Shown here: positions 1 through 7,227 of the stretch, piece after piece
Numbering within the stretch: position 1 is the stretch's first letter
Layout: the number at the start of each line of letters is the position of its first letter
Assembly (NCBI GenBank): GCA_035526665.1
Contig: DATLBY010000071.1
Location: forward strand, 1-18,031
DNA from: DATLBY01 sp035526665
GTDB taxonomy: Bacteria; Acidobacteriota; Terriglobia; Bryobacterales; Bryobacteraceae
Direction: 5' to 3'
DNA length: 18,031 nucleotides
Translations under genes and position numbers: made by a program
The notes under the pieces: model-generated
Databases searched by the model: none
Told to the model about the DNA's origin: nothing
Seen by the model: the letters and a program-made list of their open reading frames with translations, nothing else

Positions 1-490
1 TCGCGCGAATCACTCGCGGTTGCTGGAATATATGAAGAACGGCGGCACCTACGTGGTCCAGTACAACGGTGTCGCGAGCAGTCCCTGCACCACACGGCCG
101 GAGCATGTGGAACATATCGGCCCGTTTCCATTGAAAATCGCATCGCTGAGAGTAACGGTGGAGCAGGCGCCTGTGACCTTTCCACATCCCGGTCATCTGG
201 TGCTGCGGATGCCGAACAAGATTACAGAAAAAGATTTTGAAGGGTGGATTCAGGAGCGCGGCCTTTACTTCGCGTCCGAGTGGGATCCCCGCTATGAATC
301 TCTCTTGGAATCCCACGATCCCGGTGACAAGCCACAGTCCGGCGGCGCTCTCTATACGAAATACGGCAAGGGAGCCTATATCTTCACCGGGTATGCCTTT
401 TTCCGGCAGCTGCCGGCGGGCGTCCCCGGCGCCTACCGTCTTTTCGCCAACTTCCTGAGCGCGGGCAAGTCAGCACCGTCAGGCCCATGA
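1..490 (+). CDS. PIG-L family deacetylase, C-terminal fragment (5' end outside window)
   Basis: The reading frame is open to the left edge (first whole codon at base 2, no stop), so the TTG at base 20 is probably internal and this is the 3' end of a longer gene. The visible part contains an NGGTYVVQYN strand, a PNKITEKDFEGWIQERGLYF block and a closing GVPGAYRLFANFLS block. From memory these match the C-terminal non-catalytic region of the large PIG-L (GlcNAc-PI de-N-acetylase-like) proteins of Acidobacteria. The catalytic metal-binding deacetylase domain would lie upstream and is not visible. The family hydrolyses N-acetyl groups from amino sugars; the substrate here is unknown. The stop overlaps the next start (ATGA, 487-490), which suggests one operon with the small membrane protein and the symporter. 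The family call rests on recall of these blocks and should be checked by profile search. Confidence 0.72.
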   Translation, partial: RANHSRLLEYMKNGGTYVVQYNGVASSPCTTRPEHVEHIGPFPLKIASLRVTVEQAPVTFPHPGHLVLRMPNKITEKDFEGWIQERGLYFASEWDPRYESLLESHDPGDKPQSGGALYTKYGKGAYIFTGYAFFRQLPAGVPGAYRLFANFLSAGKSAPSGP

Positions 491-639
491 GCGAACCCGG
501 ATCCCTTCCGCCGAAGATCATGGAGGATGGTCCTCCGCCGTTTCTCGGCTCCTGGAAGCGTGTCTACGCCGTGGTGCTCCTCTACCTCGCCGTGGTGATC
601 TTCGGCCTGTATTTATTCTCAAGTTTCTACTCGCTATGA
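487..639 (+). CDS. 50-residue single-pass membrane protein, symporter companion candidate
   Basis: This is a 50-codon ORF starting at ATG 487. It overlaps the upstream stop by four bases (ATGA) and its own stop overlaps the symporter start (ATGA, 636-639). The N-terminal 18 or so residues are acidic and proline-rich with a PPPFLGSWKRVYA segment; one hydrophobic helix of roughly 22 residues (YAVVLLYLAVVIFGLYLF) follows, then a short SSFYSL tail. The basic KR before the helix predicts N-in topology. The symporter gene has no convincing Shine-Dalgarno sequence of its own, so translation of this ORF would naturally deliver ribosomes to it. That arrangement is the main reason to believe it is real. 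I know of no function. It could be a small subunit or stabiliser of the transporter, analogous in position but not in sequence to the DUF4212 small subunits of other SSS transporters. Confidence 0.7.
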   Translation: MSEPGSLPPKIMEDGPPPFLGSWKRVYAVVLLYLAVVIFGLYLFSSFYSL

Positions 640-2312
640 GACCACTCGATTGGGTGGTGATGTTCTGCTGGCTGGTATCCATCGTGAGTTATGGGCTGTG
701 GCGCGGCCGGCGCAGCGGAACGGTAAACGAGTTTCTACTGGCCGGTAAAACAATGCCCTGGTACGCCATGGGTCTCTCCATCATGGCGACGCAGGCGAGC
801 GCCATCACCTTCATTTCCACCACCGGCCAGTCATACGTCGATGGAATGCGCTTTGTGCAGTTTTACTTCGGTCTGCCCGTCGCCATGGTGTTGATATCCG
901 CAACCGCGGTCCCCATCTTTCACCGCGCGAATGTCTACACTGCCTACGAGTATCTGGAGAAGCGCTTTGACGCCAAGACGCGAGCGCTGGTGAGTATCAT
1001 CTTCCTGATCCAGCGAGGGCTCGCCGCCGGCCTCGCTATCTACGCGCCGGCGGTGGTGCTCTCGGTCGTGCTCGGCTGGTCGGACCAGGTCACCACTGTT
1101 CTAATGGGAACGCTCGTGGTGATCTACACGGCGACCGGCGGCATCAAGGCCGTGACGTGGGCGGATGTCCAGCAGATGATGGTGATCTTCGCCGCGTTGA
1201 TTCTGGCTCTGGTTGTGGCGGTGAATCTAATGCCGCCAGGGGTCAGTTTCCGGGATGCCGTGACTCTTGCCGGCGCCATGGGCAAGCTGCGCGCTGTGAA
1301 CACCCATTTCGATTGGAACGACCGTTACAATCTCTGGAGCGGCCTCATCGGAGGCGCATTTCTAGCGCTCTCGTATTTCGGCTGCGACCAATCTCAGGTG
1401 CAGCGGTACCTTACCGGCAAGTCCATCGCGCAAAGCCGCCTCAGCCTGCTATTCAACGCGATGGCGAAGATCCCGATGCAGGCGTTTATCCTGTTCATCG
1501 GCGCCATGGTGTTTGTTTTTTTCCTGTTCGAGCGTCCGCCCGTAATCTTCCACCCGGTCGAGCTTGGCCGCGCGCAATCCAGGCCGGACTTTCAGTCTGT
1601 GGAGCACAGGTATCAGGCGGCTTTCGACAGCCGCAAGCAGGCTGCCACCGCGCTGCTCGCGGACAGGAACGATCCGGCAAAGCTCGACCGTCTGCGGCAG
1701 ACGCAGCAGGATTTCGATGGCGCCCGCGGGGAAGCCATCCGGTTTGTCGAACGGACACGCGGCACGGCGGCGTTCAACGATACCAACTACATCTTTCTCA
1801 ATTTTGTTACCCACTATATGCCCGCGGGCGTGGTGGGCTTGATCGTTGCCGTGATTTTCTCGGCGGCTATGTCCGCCGTTTCGGGCGAGATCAATTCGCT
1901 CGCCACCGTGACCGTGATCGACGTATATAAGCGGCACTTTCAAAAATCCGGCTCCGACCGGCATTACTTGTGGGCCTCGCGACTCGCCACGGTGTTTTGG
2001 GGAATCTATGCGATGGTGTTTGCAGGATATGGCAAAGGCTTTGGAGCGCTGATTGAAGCCGTGAACATGATCGGGTCGCTGTTCTACGGGGGAATGCTGG
2101 GCGTATTTGTACTCGCGTTCTTCTTCAAGAACGTCACGGCAAATGGCGCCTTCTTCGGGGTGTTCGCCGGAGAGGCCGCCATCTTCGCCGCCAACCGTTT
2201 TACCGGTATCTCATTCCTCTGGTACAACGTGATCGGGGCCCTAGTGGTGATTGCTACCGGCGTGATTATCTCGGCCTTTGCGCCCGCCAAAAATCCTAAA
2301 TCTGCAGCGTAG
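636..2312 (+). CDS. Sodium:solute symporter (SSS family)
   Basis: A 558-residue polytopic membrane protein of the solute:sodium symporter family (LeuT-like fold), coupling Na+ entry to uptake of a small solute. Visible features are the TM1 region DWVVMFCWLVSIVSYGLW, a TM2 segment with SIMATQASAITFIST (residues 48-62) containing polar helix-break residues, TATGGIKAVTWADVQQ (165-180), GCDQSQVQRYLTGKS (249-263), and FSAAMSAVSGEINSLATV (408-425), the region that supplies Na+ ligands in the family. About 80 charged, helix-prone residues (300-380) are inserted between two TM helices. The substrate cannot be read from sequence; the family covers sugars, proline, pantothenate, sialic acid and others. 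ATG 636 overlaps the stop of the small membrane protein. Its last 17 bases overlap the end of glgC on the other strand. Confidence 0.92.
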   Translation: MRPLDWVVMFCWLVSIVSYGLWRGRRSGTVNEFLLAGKTMPWYAMGLSIMATQASAITFISTTGQSYVDGMRFVQFYFGLPVAMVLISATAVPIFHRANVYTAYEYLEKRFDAKTRALVSIIFLIQRGLAAGLAIYAPAVVLSVVLGWSDQVTTVLMGTLVVIYTATGGIKAVTWADVQQMMVIFAALILALVVAVNLMPPGVSFRDAVTLAGAMGKLRAVNTHFDWNDRYNLWSGLIGGAFLALSYFGCDQSQVQRYLTGKSIAQSRLSLLFNAMAKIPMQAFILFIGAMVFVFFLFERPPVIFHPVELGRAQSRPDFQSVEHRYQAAFDSRKQAATALLADRNDPAKLDRLRQTQQDFDGARGEAIRFVERTRGTAAFNDTNYIFLNFVTHYMPAGVVGLIVAVIFSAAMSAVSGEINSLATVTVIDVYKRHFQKSGSDRHYLWASRLATVFWGIYAMVFAGYGKGFGALIEAVNMIGSLFYGGMLGVFVLAFFFKNVTANGAFFGVFAGEAAIFAANRFTGISFLWYNVIGALVVIATGVIISAFAPAKNPKSAA

Positions 2313-3549
2313 AAATCTCCACCGAACTGCGGTGGCCTTCCACCACCACGATGCCGCTTTCGGTCACGTGGTGATACACCTTGTCCTTCTCGATGTCATA
2401 GCCGATCATGGCGTCCTCCGGCACGCGCACATTCTTGTCCAGGATCGCACGCCGGACTTTGGCCCTCCTCCCAATATCGCAATTGTCGAAAATGATGGAA
2501 TCCTCCACAATCGCGCCGGTATGCACCCGGACCCCACGCCCCAGCACGGAATTGCGAACCACTCCGCCCGACAGGATACTGCCGCCTGAAACGATGGAAT
2601 CGATGGCCTGCCCGCGCCGGCCCTCCTGGTCAAAAGTGAATTTGGCCGGCGGATCGGAATAGCCGGCGGTCCGTAGAGGCCACTGGCGATTGTACAGATT
2701 CAGCACGGGCGAAACAGCCTTCAGATCCATGTTGGCGTCATAGTAGGCATCAATGGTCCCGACATCACGCCAGTACACTTCCGAGCCTGGGGGATCCCCG
2801 GGAATGCGATTGGTTTGGAAATCGTAGGCAAACATTTCCGATCGTCCAATCAGCCCGGGTAGGATGTCGCGGCCGAAGTCATGGGCGCTATCTTCCCGCG
2901 CGGCGTCGGCGTACAACTCCCGCAGCAGCGTTGCCGTGGAAAAGATGTAGTTCCCCATGGAAGCGTAGACACGCTCCGGGTCGCCCGGCATGGTCGGCGC
3001 ATCCGCCCGTTTTTCATGGAACCCGGCAATGGACCCGTCGTGCGCAGCTTCAATGACGCCGAATTCGGAGGCATACTGCTTCTCTACGGGAATGGCGGCA
3101 ACGGTGACCTGGGCGCGCTTGTGCTCGTGAAACTCGATCATGTCCCGGATATTCATCCGGTAAATATGATCGGCGCCGAAAATCATCACCAGGTGAGGGT
3201 CGGCCTGTTCGATCAAATTGATGTTTTGATAAATGGCATCCGCGGTCCCGCGATACCATTCTTCGCCGGCCGTCCGCATCTGCGCCGGTACCGGGATGAT
3301 GAAATGACTCTTGAGCAGCCCGGTGGACTCCCAGCCGTCGCGCAAGTGCTGCAGCAGCGACTGGCTCTTAAATTGGATTAGGACGTAATTGGAATATACG
3401 CCCGAGTTGATCAGGTTGCTGAGAACGAAATCGATCAGCCGGTACCGTCCGCCGAAAGGCACGGCGGGTTTCGCGCGCTCTTTCGTCAGAGGATAGAGGC
3501 GGGTACCTTTCCCGCCGGCCAGCACAAATGCAAGCACCCGAAGTTGCAT
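2296..3549 (-). CDS. glgC: Glucose-1-phosphate adenylyltransferase (ADP-glucose pyrophosphorylase)
   Basis: Makes ADP-glucose and pyrophosphate from ATP and glucose-1-phosphate, the committed step of bacterial glycogen synthesis, in the cytosol. The 417-residue length is typical. Residues 8-34 hold the nucleotide-binding loop LAGGKGTRLYPLT followed by KERAKPAVPFGG. EEWYRGTADAIYQN (96-109), FGADHIYRMN (124-133), SEFGVI (161-166), GFHEK (176-180) and YWRDVGTIDAYYDANM (259-274) are the conserved active-site blocks. Residues about 315-400 are the left-handed beta-helix with hexapeptide repeats. The start is supported by a strong GGGAGGAG ribosome binding site nine bases before the ATG. No other glycogen gene is in the window, so it appears as a single-gene transcript between a convergent symporter gene and a divergent MFS gene. 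In many bacteria the enzyme is allosterically controlled by glycolytic intermediates; the effector cannot be told from sequence here. Confidence 0.97.
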   Translation of the reverse strand: MQLRVLAFVLAGGKGTRLYPLTKERAKPAVPFGGRYRLIDFVLSNLINSGVYSNYVLIQFKSQSLLQHLRDGWESTGLLKSHFIIPVPAQMRTAGEEWYRGTADAIYQNINLIEQADPHLVMIFGADHIYRMNIRDMIEFHEHKRAQVTVAAIPVEKQYASEFGVIEAAHDGSIAGFHEKRADAPTMPGDPERVYASMGNYIFSTATLLRELYADAAREDSAHDFGRDILPGLIGRSEMFAYDFQTNRIPGDPPGSEVYWRDVGTIDAYYDANMDLKAVSPVLNLYNRQWPLRTAGYSDPPAKFTFDQEGRRGQAIDSIVSGGSILSGGVVRNSVLGRGVRVHTGAIVEDSIIFDNCDIGRRAKVRRAILDKNVRVPEDAMIGYDIEKDKVYHHVTESGIVVVEGHRSSVEISTLQI

Positions 3550-3591
3550 GTTTTTGGGCTCCTCCCACGGAGCCAGATCACGACCTTGTCT

Positions 3592-3620
3592 ATTGTGGCA
3601 GGCTGCCGCGGGTCTGGCAA
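3592..3620 (-). promoter_or_regulatory. Possible sigma-70-type promoter for glgC
   Basis: Read on the minus strand, TTGCCA (3620-3615; 5 of 6 match to TTGACA) is followed after exactly 17 bases by CACAAT (3597-3592; 4 of 6 match to TATAAT). Transcription would start near 3585 and leave a leader of about 35 bases that carries the strong glgC ribosome binding site. The match is only moderate and such matches occur by chance. Confidence 0.35.
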
Positions 3621-3648
3621 CATCGCCGCCACCGGATCATGTGATACG

Positions 3649-4902
3649 TTGATCGAACGCTTGCCTCAGATTACTTCCACTAGAAAATGGACGATTGTCG
3701 TCCTCCTGGCCGTGGCCAACATCATCGCTTATGTCGACCGCTCGAATCTTGCGGTGGCCGTTACCGACATCGATTTCAGCACATTCTTCCACCTCTCCAA
3801 CGACGACAAAGGCCTGCTTCATTCCGCTTTTTTCTGGACCTACGCGTTTCTCCAGATCCCGGCCGGCGCCGTCACGGACCGCTACGGCGTCAAGTTTCCG
3901 CTTGCCGTCGGGTTTCTCTTCTGGAGTCTCGTCTCGGGTTTTACCGGCTTTGCCACCAGCCTTTGGCAATTGTTCGCACTGAGGATGTTGCTGGGAATCG
4001 GCGAGGCCGCCATCACTCCCGGCAGCCTGCGCTGGATACGGTTTAATCTTTCTGAAAACCAGCGCGGCCTGGCCGTGGGCATTTTTTTCGCCGGAGCCAA
4101 ACTGGGTCCCGCGATCGGCAATTATGTCTCCGCCAAGCTGATTCTGCTGCAAGGCTGGCAGGGCATGTTCATGGTTCTGGGCTTCGGGGGCCTGGTGTGG
4201 CTGATTCCCTGGCTGTTCACTGTGAAGAACGATGACCGGCAACTCGAATCGGATGCCAACAAGCACGCCACCAGCCGCGCCATTCCTTTCAGCGCTGTGT
4301 TCCGGACGCCGGCCATTTACGGGATTATTATCGGCACCTTCGCCTACAACTATTTCAACTATTTCTGCCTCACCTGGCTGCCGTCCTACTTTGTGGAACA
4401 CTGGAAGTTGTCGCTCACGTCCATGGGCGTTTATTCGGCCTTCAGTTTTGGTGGCATGGCGATAGTGGCAATCCTGGCCGGAGCGGTGGCAGACAGAATG
4501 ATCGCCCGCGGCGCCGACCCCATTCGTGTTCGTAAAGGCTTCACGGTGGCCGGCCTGGCGGTCGCGTCCACCGAGATCATTGGGATTCTCAGCGGCTCGA
4601 AGGATATCGCGGTGGCATTCTCAATTATTTCCCTGGCGGGACTCGGGCTCGCGACCGCGAATTATTGGGCGCTTACCCAGAGCCTGATGCCGGGGGCGGC
4701 GATCGGGCGCATCGCGGGCGTCCAGAATTTCGCCTCCAATCTTTCCGGGATCGTCGCGCCGATACTGACCGGGCGATTGATTCAGGTTACCGGCAGCTAC
4801 TACGCGCCGATGGCCGTTGTCTCCGGTCTGCTGATTGCCGGGGTCGCCGCTTACGTGTTTCTAGTACAAAAAAAGTACGCACCGAGGAGTGAAGCGATAT
4901 GA
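3649..4902 (+). CDS. MFS transporter, anion:cation symporter-like family
   Basis: A major facilitator superfamily permease with about 12 transmembrane helices. The first helix carries NIIAYVDRSNLAVAV, the motif typical of the ACS (anion:cation symporter) branch, which moves organic anions such as hexuronates, glucarate and phthalate. TDRYGVKFPLAVG matches the loop 2-3 signature and GEAAITPGSLRWI the helix 5 region. A central hydrophilic loop (NDDRQLESDANKHATSRA) separates the two six-helix halves. The frame is open back to a TTG at 3544 inside the glgC start, which is too far upstream. TTG 3649 or TTG 3661 puts a normal 8-10 residue tail before the first helix. None of the candidate starts has a good ribosome binding site, so the start is uncertain. 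The stop overlaps the start of the following cupin-like gene (ATGA), implying co-translation. The substrate is unknown. Confidence 0.88.
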   Translation: MIERLPQITSTRKWTIVVLLAVANIIAYVDRSNLAVAVTDIDFSTFFHLSNDDKGLLHSAFFWTYAFLQIPAGAVTDRYGVKFPLAVGFLFWSLVSGFTGFATSLWQLFALRMLLGIGEAAITPGSLRWIRFNLSENQRGLAVGIFFAGAKLGPAIGNYVSAKLILLQGWQGMFMVLGFGGLVWLIPWLFTVKNDDRQLESDANKHATSRAIPFSAVFRTPAIYGIIIGTFAYNYFNYFCLTWLPSYFVEHWKLSLTSMGVYSAFSFGGMAIVAILAGAVADRMIARGADPIRVRKGFTVAGLAVASTEIIGILSGSKDIAVAFSIISLAGLGLATANYWALTQSLMPGAAIGRIAGVQNFASNLSGIVAPILTGRLIQVTGSYYAPMAVVSGLLIAGVAAYVFLVQKKYAPRSEAI

Positions 4903-5258
4903 CGAGATGGATTATCCTGACGGCCGTTGCCTCATCTGTGTTGACCATTCTGACGATGATCGGATCGGGATTCGCAGCGCTGCCCACGAAAGTGAAACTC
5001 GAGAATGCGCGGGTGAAGGTCTCCGAAGTGACCTATCCGCCGGGCGTCCCCAGGGAGCGCTATATCCGCGGCGCCGATCAGGTGATCGTTTTTCTGGACG
5101 ATTGCAAGTATGAGCGTAAGGACTCAGGCACCGGAGAGAAGACGATTCGGGAACGTAAATCCGGCGAAGTCATCTGGCATGATAAAGGCGAGGACGCGCC
5201 GCAATTGACGAATCTGAATGCGAAGTCCTACCGGACTCTGACGATTGAACTGAAATAG
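4899..5258 (+). CDS. Small exported cupin-like protein
   Basis: A 119-residue protein with an N-terminal hydrophobic signal (MTRW then a hydrophobic run, probable cleavage near residue 27 after SGFAA). The mature part of about 92 residues has the alternating short strands and a VTYPPGVPRERYIRGADQV turn expected of a single cupin barrel, ending KSYRTLTIELK. The usual cupin metal ligands (GxHxH...E in motif 1) are absent: arginines and tyrosine stand where the histidines would be. A metal-dependent activity is therefore unlikely and a binding or structural role is more plausible. The ATG overlaps the MFS stop and has a GAGGAG ribosome binding site nine bases upstream, so the pair is almost certainly one operon. 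I recognise the fold type but not a named family, and its link to the transporter substrate is guesswork. Confidence 0.75.
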   Translation: MTRWIILTAVASSVLTILTMIGSGFAALPTKVKLENARVKVSEVTYPPGVPRERYIRGADQVIVFLDDCKYERKDSGTGEKTIRERKSGEVIWHDKGEDAPQLTNLNAKSYRTLTIELK

Positions 5259-5281
5259 CTGGAGCCCGCGGCTACCAGTTC
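5247..5281. terminator. Inverted repeat across two convergent gene ends, possible shared terminator
   Basis: GAACTG (5247-5252) pairs with CAGTTC (5276-5281), and inside it TAGC (5256-5259) pairs with GCTA (5271-5274), with a small asymmetric internal loop and an 11-base apical loop. The arms lie in the last codons of the cupin-like gene and of pepA, which face each other across only 13 bases. No T-tract follows on either strand, so this may be a bidirectional, non-canonical terminator or chance. Confidence 0.3.
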
Positions 5282-6723
5282 ATGGCTAGGTTCGTGAACG
5301 TGCGCACCGCCACGCCGGACGGACCTTTAGCCAGATACGGCTTGCCATCGTCCAGCCATGCGGTACCGGCGATATCCAGGTGAACCCACGGTTTGCCTTC
5401 GGTGAACTCTTTTAGAAACATCGCGGCCGTGATGGCGCCGCCCCAGCGGCCGCCGATGTTGGGTAGATCGGCGAACGCGCTTTTCAAATATTCTTTGTAA
5501 TCGTCATCCAGCGGCATGTGCCACATGCGCTCGCCCTCCGCGCCGGCGGCGGTCATTACCTTCTTCAGGAAGTCTTCATCGCTGGTGAAGGCGCCGATGT
5601 GAATGTGGCCGAGCGCCACCACAATCGCGCCGGTCAAGGTGGCCGCATCCACCAGGTGCGTGCAGCCCAGGCGAATGGCATACGTGATAGCGTCGATCAG
5701 GATCAGCCGGCCTTCCGCGTCGGTATTCAAAACCTCCACGGTCTTCCCCGACAGCGATTTCACGATATCGCCCGGACGCTGCGCGCGGCTGCTCACCATA
5801 TTTTCCACTGTGGGCACAAGGGCGGTTACTTGCACCTGCGGCTTCAATTTGGAAATAGCACGCATCGCGCCGAGCACCGCTGCGCCGCCAGCCATGTCGT
5901 ACTTCATCTTCTCCATGCCATCGGATGGCTTGATGGAGACGCCACCGGTGTCGAACGTGACGCCCTTGCCCACCAGTCCGAGATGGTCCTGCGACGCCCC
6001 CGATTCCGGTTTATACCGGATGATGATCAGAGCGGGTGGCTCGGCGCTGCCCTGCGCCACTCCCAGCAGCGAACCCATGCCGAGTTGCTGCATGCGGTCC
6101 TGCTCCAGTACCTCGCATTCGAGCCCACAGTCGGCGGCCATTTGTCGCGCGTGCGCTGCCAGAGCCATCGGAGTCAGGATGTTGGCGGGCTCATTCACCA
6201 GATCACGCGCAAAGTTTTGGGCTTCCGCCAGAATGCGCCCGCGCTCTACTGCCTCTTCAAGCGCCTTGTCCTGCTTGGGGACGCGCACGGTGAACGATTC
6301 CAACCGCCTTTCCGACTTCGTCGTATCGGTCTTGAGATGATCCGGTTCGTAATCGCCAAGCAAGGCGCCTTCCACGGCGGCGGCCACCATGACAGCGGAT
6401 AAGCAGGGCTCATTCAAAGCTAGCGTGATGTTGCGCAGCCGCTTTTCTTTCAATGTCCTCGTTACCGCGCCGACCGCTTTGCGCATTTCGGCAGCATTGA
6501 ATTTCGACTTGAGACCACCGCCCGCCGCCACCAGACGCTTGGCCCGGAACCCCGGCGCGTTGTGCAGGACCGCCGTCTCCAGAGGCTTGCCCGCGAATTC
6601 GCCGCTTTCATAGAGCGATTTGAAAGGTTCCGGCGGAGCCTCGCCCTCTGATTCGAACGCCGGAATCACCAGGACATCGGCTTCCATTTCGGCCACGGGG
6701 CCGTGAGTTATTTTGATTACCAT
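5272..6723 (-). CDS. pepA: Leucyl (cytosol) aminopeptidase, M17 family
   Basis: A 483-residue cytosolic di-metal aminopeptidase that removes N-terminal residues from peptides, normally as a hexamer. All catalytic elements are present: GKGVTFDTGGVSIKPS with K253, D258 and K265, KMKYDMAGGAAV with D276, and the signature NTDAEGRL with D335, E337 and R339. The first 150 or so residues form the variable macro-like N-terminal domain. The ATG start lies six bases after the smpB stop on the same strand. There is no recognisable ribosome binding site in between (TCCCCT precedes the ATG), so expression probably depends on reinitiation by ribosomes finishing smpB. In E. coli PepA also binds DNA in Xer recombination and carAB control; nothing here indicates that role. 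Confidence 0.96.
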   Translation of the reverse strand: MVIKITHGPVAEMEADVLVIPAFESEGEAPPEPFKSLYESGEFAGKPLETAVLHNAPGFRAKRLVAAGGGLKSKFNAAEMRKAVGAVTRTLKEKRLRNITLALNEPCLSAVMVAAAVEGALLGDYEPDHLKTDTTKSERRLESFTVRVPKQDKALEEAVERGRILAEAQNFARDLVNEPANILTPMALAAHARQMAADCGLECEVLEQDRMQQLGMGSLLGVAQGSAEPPALIIIRYKPESGASQDHLGLVGKGVTFDTGGVSIKPSDGMEKMKYDMAGGAAVLGAMRAISKLKPQVQVTALVPTVENMVSSRAQRPGDIVKSLSGKTVEVLNTDAEGRLILIDAITYAIRLGCTHLVDAATLTGAIVVALGHIHIGAFTSDEDFLKKVMTAAGAEGERMWHMPLDDDYKEYLKSAFADLPNIGGRWGGAITAAMFLKEFTEGKPWVHLDIAGTAWLDDGKPYLAKGPSGVAVRTFTNLAMNW

Positions 6724-6729
6724 AGGGGA

Positions 6730-7206
6730 TTATTCAATGTGGCGGCGCTGCTGCATTGCTTTGCGCGCTTCGTCGTTCTGTTCCTTGGTCCGTTCGGCCT
6801 CGCGCTTGTCGTGCAGTTTTTTACCGCGTCCAACCGCGATCTCACACTTTATTTTGCTGCCCTTCAGATAGATCTTCGTGGGAATCAGCGTGAGGCCCTT
6901 CTCGCGTACTTTCCCGAATAATTTGTCAATCTCCTGGCGGTGCAACAGCAATTTACGCTTTCGCACGGGCTCGTGATTCTCCCGGTTTCCATGGGAGTAC
7001 TGGCTGAAGTGCGCGTTCACCAGCCACGCCTCATTGCCGATGATATCGGCATAGCTCTCCTTCAACTGGATCTTGCCGGTCTTGGCGGACTTGACCTCGG
7101 TGCCGCTGAGCGCAATTCCGGCCTCGTATTTCTCCAGCAGGTGATAGTTGTGGCTGGCCTGGCGGTTATCGCTCAGGATCTTAAAGGAAGCGTCCGAATC
7201 TCGCAA
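6730..7206 (-). CDS. smpB: SsrA (tmRNA)-binding protein
   Basis: Binds tmRNA and brings it to stalled ribosomes for trans-translation. At 158 residues it has normal length. Visible family blocks are KILSDNRQASHNYHLLEKYEAGI, LSGTEVKSAKTGKIQLKESY, the YSHGNRENHEPVRKRKLLLH core, and the basic C-terminal tail GRGKKLHDKREAERTKEQ, which folds into the decoding site. The start is TTG 7206: an in-frame TAA lies upstream and no ATG or GTG lies between, and GAGG sits eight bases before the TTG. The TTG codon and the RBS inside a hairpin suggest low translation. No tmRNA gene is visible nearby. smpB leads pepA by six bases, and divergent transcription of the secretin gene starts about 95 bases away. Confidence 0.96.
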   Translation of the reverse strand: MRDSDASFKILSDNRQASHNYHLLEKYEAGIALSGTEVKSAKTGKIQLKESYADIIGNEAWLVNAHFSQYSHGNRENHEPVRKRKLLLHRQEIDKLFGKVREKGLTLIPTKIYLKGSKIKCEIAVGRGKKLHDKREAERTKEQNDEARKAMQQRRHIE

Positions 7207-7213
7207 GTTTTTG

Positions 7214-7227
7214 GCCTCAACGGAGGC
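7214..7227 (-). promoter_or_regulatory. Hairpin that covers the smpB ribosome binding site
   Basis: On the minus strand GCCTC-CGTT-GAGGC forms a five-base-pair stem with a four-base loop, just before the TTG start of smpB. The 3' arm contains the GAGG that serves as ribosome binding site. Flanking TTT and AAA could extend the stem past a one-base bulge. If it forms in the mRNA it would hold back translation initiation. Confidence 0.35.

Noticed and set aside
3544..3648. N-terminal extension of the MFS transporter back to TTG 3544
   Set aside because: Would overlap the glgC start and promoter region and adds 35 residues of non-membrane, non-conserved sequence before the first helix.
3637..4401. 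254-codon minus-strand frame opposite the MFS gene
   Set aside because: The plus strand encodes clear transmembrane helices; the opposite product is a highly charged Gly/Glu/Gln-rich artefact.
5518..6402. 294-codon open frame on the plus strand opposite pepA, and a second overlapping plus-strand frame (5603-6340)
   Set aside because: Antisense shadow of a complete pepA with all catalytic motifs; His/Arg/Ser-rich composition and no recognisable domain, as expected from GC-rich opposite-strand frames.
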